From Enterococcus villorum (GTDB lineage: Bacteria; Bacillota; Bacilli; Lactobacillales; Enterococcaceae), in contig NZ_BJWF01000002.1 of the NCBI RefSeq assembly GCF_007990225.1, forward strand, positions 141,026-205,025: 64,000 bases of DNA. Direction: 5' to 3'. Positions 58,545 through 64,000 of the stretch are shown one piece after another. Made by a program: the position numbers and the translations under genes. A model generated the notes under the pieces. It made no database searches, was not told the origin of the DNA, and was given only the letters and a program-made list of their open reading frames with translations. Positions within the stretch are counted from its first letter, which is position 1. Every line of letters begins with the position of its first letter.

Positions 58545-59307
58545 TCATAAATTCAACAACTCTTTTTTTTTAGCTTCAAACTCATCCTGAGTGATTACCC
58601 CTAAATCTAGTAATTCTTTGTATTTAAGAAGTTGCGTTGGGACATCAATTTCTTGTACTGAGTTAGGATTTTCTTGTTTAGCTTCTATAACTTCATTTTC
58701 TTCTTCAACATCATCCATAAGTACTATTTCTTGCAGTTTTTTTATAGTTTTTGAAAGGTAAGAGTAAACTAAACTAGTTTCATAGGAATTTTTTTTGTCA
58801 CTTTTTTATAAATGGAACTGTAATAGTGCGTCCATCAGCAAGTTCTAAAATTATACCCAAACGTGAGACAACAGGTTTTCCTGGCTGTCCTTTGCCTATG
58901 ATAGCTCCAACTACTGCGCCAGCAGGTCCAGCAATTATACCACCAGCAATCGCTTTTCCTAAGCCACTTTTAGTCAAGGTATCTTCATCCTCATAGATTG
59001 AATAGTCTATAATATCATTGTAATCTACTACAATTTCTTGATTAAATGCTGCATTAAAAGTAGCTTTTTGTAGTAAGTCATCAAATTGAGTATATATTGT
59101 TTGCGAATCAAAATTTTGGAGAGCGAAGTTTGAATTTTCGCAACGTGTTTTAATTTCTTCTAAAGGTATTTTTCTTATGGTTAAAAATGATGCATTCATT
59201 CCGTAACCAGCTTTCCTTATACATTTCCAACATATTTTATATTTGTCAGAGGAAGTATATCTTACAAGTCCGAGTTTATTACTGCAAACAGCGCATTCTT
59301 TTCCCAT
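58545..59307 (-). pseudogene. Zinc-ribbon (DUF4428-like) / glycine-zipper / SHOCT protein split by a frameshift
   Basis: The first part, 169 codons from 59307, has an N-terminal zinc ribbon (CAVCSNKLGLVR and ICWKCIRKAGYG) and a glycine-rich stretch (LGKAIAGGIIAGPAGAVVGA), and ends at a TGA at 58800. The end lies at an A-tract (ATAAAAAAGTGA). Dropping one A opens a frame of more than 80 codons to 58545, ending in a SHOCT domain with LLKYKELLDLGVITQDEFEA. Zinc-ribbon plus SHOCT is a known phage protein architecture, so the split is a frameshift, by mutation or slippage. Function is unknown. Confidence 0.7.
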
Positions 59308-59317
59308 TTTCTTTACA

Positions 59318-60637
59318 TCAATTTAAATTTTTATTAATAACAGCAATTGATTGATGGTATTCTTCAGCATCAGGATTCCTATTGAAATCAATAGTTAAAT
59401 TCTTATATTCTTCTAGTTTACTTTCGATTTCATCTATAGGGACTTTGAAAAACTCTTTTCTGTGATTGATTTTATTAATTCGATATTTATCAAAGTAATT
59501 GTGTAAATCGGATTCTAGCTGGTAAGCCTCGTAGCTAAAAATTAAAGCATGAACATCGAATTTAAATGGTACAGAAGCGCTACTCAGTTCTGCAATTCTC
59601 TCTAGAGGATCAAGCCTTCTAGTAACTCCAATCTTAACCACATCTTGACCAAAAGCTCCAATGTTACTAATAATATACACATATCCAGCAGAAGCATGTG
59701 CACTTCTATAATCAAGTTCTTGTTTTTCTTCTTCTTTTTCTTGCACACTTGTTTGTAAATCAAGGATTTCTTGTTCTAAATCAAGTCTTCCTTCTTCAGA
59801 AACTAATTTTAATTTTTCGTTTAGTTCATCGATCATTTTTTTATAGTGATTGATATCTTTATCAATTACTTTTTTCTTAGATTGCAATTCTTTTTGGAGA
59901 GCTTTTTCTTCTCGTTCTTTTTCTCTTTGTTCGCGCAATAATTCTTTTTCTTCTTGTTTCTTTTGTTCATATTCGAAAGCAAGATATAGCTCTTGAAGTT
60001 TAAGGTCTAAATATTTTGGAGTAATAGCTACCGAAACTGATTCATTCATTTTATTTAGTTGAGTATAAGAAGTTTGTATTCTTTTCTCGATAGAGGCTAG
60101 ATTACTATATTTGACTTTATTAATAGCAGCTTCACATTCATTATTGAAGGATCTAAGTATTTGTTTGATATTATCATTTGTCATTTTTCGACCTTTAGCT
60201 ATACTTCCATTTACAGTCCAGTTTGTCGAAAAATATGTAGCTGTTTTATTCTTAATTTCTTCTTTTTGAGACCCTCTGATTACTTGTAATTGTTCTTTGT
60301 ATGCTAAAGAGCTTGCAAAGTCATATTTCGGTTTATATAAACCGAACGATTCCATCTCAATGCTATCTTCAGTTGAAATAAGTTTCTGTTTTAGTTCATT
60401 AAGCTCACTTTTTCTATCTGCAATCTGATTATTATATTCTTCTTTATTTTCTACTAAAGAGGAGATTTTCTCTTCAAGAAGTTCTATTTCTTTCTGTTTT
60501 TTTTGAATGGTCTCATCAAGTTCTATTACAGTCATTTGTTCTACTGAAAGTCTTGTTTCCTTAAGGGTATTAAGTTCCTGCTTTAATTCTTCAACCTGTT
60601 TTTTAAATTTATTACCTTGAAAAAAGTCAAATACTCT
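59318..60637 (-). CDS. DUF4041/T5orf172 (GIY-YIG-like) coiled-coil protein
   Basis: This phage-associated protein of about 439 residues starts with a long coiled coil (about residues 8-85, rich in Glu, Lys and Gln). A DUF4041 region follows (LYKPKYDFASSLAYKEQLQV), then a second coiled coil. The C-terminal T5orf172 domain reads GYVYIISNIGAFGQDVVKIG and later ELSSASVPFKFDVHALIFS. T5orf172 is related to GIY-YIG nucleases, so DNA binding or cleavage is possible. The ATG at 60637 behind AGGGA is preferred over 60652. It lies upstream of the SHOCT gene by 10 bases. Confidence 0.83.
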   Translation of the reverse strand, partial: RVFDFFQGNKFKKQVEELKQELNTLKETRLSVEQMTVIELDETIQKKQKEIELLEEKISSLVENKEEYNNQIADRKSELNELKQKLISTEDSIEMESFGLYKPKYDFASSLAYKEQLQVIRGSQKEEIKNKTATYFSTNWTVNGSIAKGRKMTNDNIKQILRSFNNECEAAINKVKYSNLASIEKRIQTSYTQLNKMNESVSVAITPKYLDLKLQELYLAFEYEQKKQEEKELLREQREKEREEKALQKELQSKKKVIDKDINHYKKMIDELNEKLKLVSEEGRLDLEQEILDLQTSVQEKEEEKQELDYRSAHASAGYVYIISNIGAFGQDVVKIGVTRRLDPLERIAELSSASVPFKFDVHALIFSYEAYQLESDLHNYFDKYRINKINHRKEFFKVPIDEIESKLEEYKNLTIDFNRNPDAEEYHQSIAVINKNLN

Positions 60638-60790
60638 CATTAAATAAATCATCCCTATTTATAAAGTTTTACTCCCACTTAATGGCAGGTAGTGATAGTC
60701 GCCATAATAAAAAGTATGGCATTATGACCAACTCCCCAGAAGACATAAAACATACTTTATTATTCAAATATTCAAAAAATAAATCCAGAA

Positions 60791-61219
60791 TTAAGTCAAA
60801 AAATGATATGCTTCTACTGGAAGTCCATAGTATTTACTAAGCAGTTCAATTTGCCGTGGATAGTGGTCCAGCTCTTCTTTATATAAAGAAACTAACAAAT
60901 TAGCAGCAAAACAATTTGCTTCGCTTTCTGACTTATTACGTGAAGTTCTTGTTGAGACGTAATAACTAGACAAATCTCTGTGAAATAAGGCGTGACCTAA
61001 CTCATGAGCACAAACGTAAAATCTTTCCTCAGAATCCCGTAGTGAGTCATTTATAAAAATTATAGGTTTTCCAAGAATTTCTTGGAATTGTCCTTTTGGA
61101 TTTTCAAGAAAGGGAACATATTTAAGTAGAATGCCCATTTGTTCACAAATGATAAAAGGATTAGCGGAGTGATATTTCCGCGTAATTTTTCCCACTAAAT
61201 GAATAACGTCCCTTTCCAT
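60791..61219 (-). CDS. ImmA/IrrE family metallo-endopeptidase
   Basis: This zinc protease of 142 residues is predicted to cleave the neighbouring phage repressor. The HELGH motif (residues 72-76, in CAHELGHALFH) and a later metal ligand region SESEANCFAANLLV are intact. ImmA in Bacillus ICEBs1 and temperate phages inactivates a cI-like repressor on induction. The repressor gene ends eight bases upstream, the standard order of this switch. Confidence 0.92.
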   Translation of the reverse strand: MERDVIHLVGKITRKYHSANPFIICEQMGILLKYVPFLENPKGQFQEILGKPIIFINDSLRDSEERFYVCAHELGHALFHRDLSSYYVSTRTSRNKSESEANCFAANLLVSLYKEELDHYPRQIELLSKYYGLPVEAYHFLT

Positions 61220-61226
61220 ATAAAAC

Positions 61227-61610
61227 TCACTTCTCTTTACGTTTGTTTTCTTCTTTTAAATCCCAAAAAGTTGCAGTAAGAATGTCTTTGACACGTTGAA
61301 TTTGTTCAGGAGTCAGAGTTTCTCCGCCATAAGCCATGTTTACATTGGATTCTAACAGTTTATCTAGTTCAACTAAATCTTTATCATCAGCCCAATCAGG
61401 TGTTTGATTTATGCCTAAAAGATAGTCAGTTGTTACATTAAATACTTTTGAAAGTTTTTGTAGTTCTTCAGTAGTAATTTTTCTTGAACCACTTTCAACT
61501 TTATTCATAGCAGATTTTTCTAAGCCAATTTTTCTGCCCAGTTCTGCTTGAGTCCAATCTTTGGATTCTCTTAAATTGATGATTCTATTGATCAACTCTT
61601 TATTATTCAA
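61227..61610 (-). CDS. cI-like phage repressor, XRE helix-turn-helix
   Basis: This is a lysogeny repressor of 127 residues. The N-terminal HTH_3 domain reads ESKDWTQAELGRKIGLEKSA, then MNKVESGSRKITTEELQKLS and VFNVTTDYLLGI. It has no C-terminal self-cleaving domain, consistent with inactivation by the ImmA protease downstream. A TTG at 61610 behind GGGGAGG is the best start; the frame upstream lacks a site. It is read from a leftward promoter at 61648 and probably binds the repeated operators at 61659-61764. Confidence 0.88.
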   Translation of the reverse strand: MNNKELINRIINLRESKDWTQAELGRKIGLEKSAMNKVESGSRKITTEELQKLSKVFNVTTDYLLGINQTPDWADDKDLVELDKLLESNVNMAYGGETLTPEQIQRVKDILTATFWDLKEENKRKEK

Positions 61611-61642
61611 TCTTAAAAAGCCTCCCCACGTTGCTTTTTTCA

Positions 61643-61662
61643 CAACTATTGTACCATAGTTG
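61643..61662 (-). promoter_or_regulatory. Leftward repressor promoter with palindrome
   Basis: On the minus strand an extended -10 TGG-TACAAT (61648-61653 in plus coordinates) directs the repressor gene. It lies inside the palindrome CAACTAT / ATAGTTG (61643-61662), which could allow autoregulation. Confidence 0.6.
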
Positions 61663-61764
61663 CGAAAAAAGATATTAAAAAAGTGCGAAAAAAGAAACTT
61701 TATTTGTTGACGTATCTAAAAACGCAATGTATTATGAATATGTAAAGTTGCTAAAAAAGAAACT
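61659..61764 (+). repeat. Three operator-like direct repeats
   Basis: Copies of GTTGCGAAAAAAGATATT (61659), GTGCGAAAAAAGAAACTT (61683) and GTTGCTAAAAAAGAAACT (61747) share the core TGC-x-AAAAAAGA. A related form occurs on the other strand near 61630. They flank both switch promoters and are good candidates for repressor binding sites. Confidence 0.6.
61707..61735 (+). promoter_or_regulatory. Rightward lytic-type promoter
   Basis: TTGACG (61707-61712), a 17-base spacer and TATTAT (61730-61735) lie between operator-like repeats and face rightward, where a cro-like gene should begin but none is present. Confidence 0.7.
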
Positions 61765-62350
61765 AACGGGGTGATAATGATGAAATAACTGTGTTTTTTA
61801 TCTGCCAAAAGAATTATGTGAAACAAAAGGTATTTTTAGAAATAGTGGATTCTATAGGATTTAAAAATAAAATATTATTGTTGAAAATAGATGAGTTTAA
61901 TTAAAAGAGAGAAGGATGATCTCATATAGTGAATGTATTAGATAGGCCAGTGACAAAAATTTTTGTATCAAAAGTTTCTAAAATAGAAACTTTTGGAATT
62001 TTGACTAGATAAATGTGTCAATAAAATAATCATTAAAATGGTGATTGTTAAATGAAAAACGGTGAAAATTTTTAGTAAAGGTAACATCTGAACACAGTGT
62101 ATAAAGTATGCGCTAGATAAAGTATTATGCGTTACTAATAATCATTCATGATATAAATTCTGAGTAGTAGCTACACATTCTATGTTGTCATAAGAAGCAG
62201 AAATTAACCAACAATGTTCAAGTGATTATAAAAATAAATTCAGGAAAGGGAAAGTTACTAGAAACTACATGATTTTAATATTAATTGAAGGGAAATGAAA
62301 TACAGAATTATCTATCCAAGTATATTACCTAAAGGGGGTGGAAGGAAAAA

Positions 62351-62428
62351 ATGAAAAAACTAATCAGAATTACTATATTGAGTTTACTTGTGGTAATTTT
62401 AGCAGGATGTGTCATTGTAAGGATGTGA
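62351..62428 (+). CDS. 25-residue lipoprotein-signal-only peptide (pheromone-precursor-like)
   Basis: A strong site (AAAGGGGGTGGAAGG) precedes an ATG that opens a 25-codon frame. The peptide is almost only a lipoprotein signal: basic start MKKLIR, hydrophobic core, and lipobox ILAGC, then five more residues. Enterococcal sex pheromones are hydrophobic hepta- or octapeptides cut from the ends of lipoprotein signal peptides, and the segment before this Cys (LLVVILAG) has that appearance. Alternatively it is the remnant of a longer lipoprotein. The next lipoprotein gene starts four bases after its stop, so they are coupled. Confidence 0.55.
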   Translation: MKKLIRITILSLLVVILAGCVIVRM

Positions 62429-62432
62429 GAAT

Positions 62433-62873
62433 ATGAGAAAAATCAGCGTAGATTTATTATTTCTTCTTGTTATTCTGTTACTCGTAGGTTGCCGTATCGA
62501 AGTGAATAGTCCACAATCTGCAAGAGATGATAATTATGGCGTAGGAACGGAAAAGATGTCTTCAACGACTAGTTCAGACAAGAATAACCTTGCTAGTACA
62601 TGGAGTCAAACTGGAACTGGCGATATCGTTTATTCCCAACTTTCTTTAAAAAAGGGAGCCATGATTCTCTCAGTTGATTTTACGAATGGCAAGCAAATAG
62701 TCATTCGCCTATTAGACAATGATGGAACAGTGGTGGGAACTATTAAGAAAAAGCAAACCAATTATAAAGGAGAACAGGTGATCCAGATTACAAAGGATGG
62801 CGACAATTATCTGATCGAAATTCAATCAGACGGAGAATGGCAAATTAATTTGAAGACAACCGTACTGAAGTAA
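62433..62873 (+). CDS. Small lipoprotein of unknown function
   Basis: This lipoprotein has 146 residues. The signal ends at the lipobox LLLVGC near residue 20. A Ser/Thr-rich linker (MSSTTSSDKNN) precedes a small beta domain (ILSVDFTNGKQIVIRLLDND, then GDNYLIEIQSDGEWQINLKT). It would be displayed on the membrane surface. It is coupled to the 25-residue peptide gene by AAGGATGTGAG upstream of the ATG. Family is not recognised. Confidence 0.75.
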   Translation: MRKISVDLLFLLVILLLVGCRIEVNSPQSARDDNYGVGTEKMSSTTSSDKNNLASTWSQTGTGDIVYSQLSLKKGAMILSVDFTNGKQIVIRLLDNDGTVVGTIKKKQTNYKGEQVIQITKDGDNYLIEIQSDGEWQINLKTTVLK

Positions 62874-63269
62874 AAAATGGGTTTTCCGATTCCTGTAACA
62901 GATGTATTTTGATAGGTAGTAACAAAAATAGGAAGAAAAAGGCTATAAGTTCATTTTCTAAAGTTTTTTATTATCTATCAGCTATTGTTTGTTAAATTAT
63001 TTTATTTGAGGGAATAGATGAAAGAAAAGTAAGTGACCTGTTTCCATGAAACTAAAATTTAGAACTGAAAAAACGATTTTGTTTTTTTACAATAAATGAA
63101 AGGTGACAAGAGAAGTTTTTTAGAAAATCACTCGTTACTAACTAAAATTATATGTTATGTATTTTTCTATTAAAACACAAATTCGATTTTATCCATTAAC
63201 AAATACGTTTTTTGATCCTCTTGAAAACCAAGAAATTATATACTCTTGTTTAAGAGAGGTGATACAAAG
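62874..63269. other. Intergenic region, nothing recognised
   Basis: This is AT-rich sequence with no frame carrying a ribosome site, no clear hairpin terminator and no repeat. Confidence 0.5.
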
Positions 63270-63470
63270 TTGCTATTTTTAGTTTGTCTTTTAACTGTAT
63301 GGTTGAACTTGGTGAACTATATTAATATTAGTTGGTGGATTTTAATTCCTAGCTTGCTTGGTACGGCGTTGTTTGCATTATTAGAATTATTTTTAATATA
63401 TAAAGAAATTAAAGATATACAAGGAGAACAAAAAATAACGCATCAGCCATTTTGGAAACATTTAATTTAA
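63270..63470 (+). CDS. Small membrane protein
   Basis: This hypothetical protein of 66 residues is made of two hydrophobic helices (LLFLVCLLTVWLNLVNYI and WWILIPSLLGTALFALLELF) followed by a charged tail. The TTG at 63270 is chosen because GAGAGGTGAT precedes it. It has no recognised family. Confidence 0.55.
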   Translation: MLFLVCLLTVWLNLVNYINISWWILIPSLLGTALFALLELFLIYKEIKDIQGEQKITHQPFWKHLI

Positions 63471-63680
63471 AAAATCACTTACTTTGAAAATTTATTATTT
63501 GTTTAGAGAACGAATAAAAAAGAATAAAGAAATGAGCAAGATAAAGTTTCTAAGTTAGTATTAAAAAGCGCTCATCTCCGGTTAAAATTGAATGAATTAT
63601 AGGATAAAAATGAATAAATGGAGATTGACTTAGAACCAAGACCTGAATAGAATTAGTAGTCTGAGCGAAATGGATACTTT

Positions 63681-63849
63681 TTAATATAATTGTGATGCTA
63701 GTTTTTTTAACGAGGATGCAAATTGTTGAACATAAACAATTTGATCTACCTGTATAAGTGTAAATTTCATTAGACAATTCGATTGTTAACACTTGTGAAG
63801 TTTGATTGTATTTTACGGCAACTGAATGGATAGATGAAATTGGAATCAT
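63681..63849 (-). pseudogene. KTSC-domain-like ORF with probable frameshift
   Basis: The minus-strand frame from 63849 starts like a KTSC domain (IPISSIHSVAVKYNQTSQVL, then TIELSNEIYTYTG). After that the family-like continuation (VDQIVYVQQFASS, ending at a stop at 63681) lies in a shifted frame. The original frame runs to 63550 with composition unlike a folded protein. A one-base change near 63755 would explain this. KTSC domains occur in phage and accessory proteins of unknown role. Confidence 0.4.
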
Positions 63850-64000
63850 TCACCTATCTCTTGGAGTTTATTTCAAAACTCCCTCAAATTGATGATTAAA
63901 TTTTACAATTTGTATTGATTTTTATAATGAAAAAAATGTTAAAGCATTGATGTAAAAACAAAGCTAGTAAACACATAACCCATGATTTATAATGTAATCT

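Larger units (their letters stand above)
61611..62350. other. Lysogeny control region followed by gene-poor DNA
   Basis: The first 160 bases hold the switch promoters and operators described separately. From about 61780 to 62350 no convincing gene is seen. A micro-frame (ATG ATG AAA TAA near 61777) behind GGGGTGAT is all that remains where a cro gene would be expected. Confidence 0.6.

Noticed and set aside
61643..61764. CRISPR-like repeats
   Set aside because: The three repeats are degenerate, unequally spaced (24 and 64 bases) and placed at phage-type promoters; they fit operators. No CRISPR array was seen anywhere.

Overview
The window is a low-GC Firmicutes chromosome segment. Gene content and order (polA-mutM-coaE, nrdR-dnaB-dnaI, trmK-Nif3, tex-SprT, clpB behind a CtsR-type operator, lepA) point to Enterococcus or a close lactic-acid relative. 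This rests on protein similarity remembered by eye, not on a search, and species is not resolved. Typical features are strong AGGAGG ribosome sites, frequent TTG/GTG starts, lipobox lipoproteins, and many hairpin-plus-T-run terminators.

Layout. (1) 1-16924 is a carbohydrate/host-glycan region. It holds a YesN-type AraC response regulator cut by the left edge, an ABC sugar importer (binding lipoprotein plus two permeases) with a cre-like site, a secreted M60 mucin-type metallopeptidase, and an AraC regulator divergent from a beta-glucoside operon (GH3, PTS EIIC, ROK kinase, GH1). It ends with a DUF4091 (GH123-like) protein. (2) 17318-28035 holds a degenerate LCP-like protein, a zinc-ribbon membrane protein, a phosphoglycerate mutase, a HAD phosphatase, DUF1149, the cystine carrier TcyP and a VOC protein. 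It also holds an RpiR/MgsA-C-like/PTS EIIC module, TrhO and a PP2A-like phosphatase. (3) 28249-56463 is housekeeping: tex, SprT-like, YdcF, murC, MaoC-like, Bax-inhibitor-like, polA, mutM, coaE, CsbD-like, nrdR, dnaB, dnaI, trmK, Nif3-like, pepT, a lipid kinase, DUF1294, a flippase-like protein, clpB, a deoxyribosyltransferase, an Eis-like acetyltransferase and lepA.

(4) 56511-61780, directly after the lepA terminator, is a prophage or satellite remnant. It has a tyrosine integrase broken by one in-frame TAA, a HEPN-motif protein, a zinc-ribbon/SHOCT protein split by a frameshift at an A-tract, a DUF4041/T5orf172 protein, ImmA, and a cI-like repressor with a bidirectional promoter/operator. 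The rightward promoter now leads into gene-poor DNA, so the lytic arm is missing. (5) 61780-64000 is sparse: a 25-residue lipoprotein-signal-only ORF that resembles enterococcal pheromone precursors, a small lipoprotein, a small membrane protein and a probably frameshifted KTSC-like ORF.

How the genes fit together. The first 17 kb looks like a catabolite-controlled unit for taking up and cutting oligosaccharides, with one secreted protease that could expose host glycoproteins. The most unusual items are the stand-alone MgsA-C-like protein inside a PTS module, the soluble LCP-like protein, the integrase-to-repressor cargo (HEPN, SHOCT, DUF4041), and the pheromone-like micro-ORF. No CRISPR array, tRNA, rRNA or complete insertion sequence was seen.
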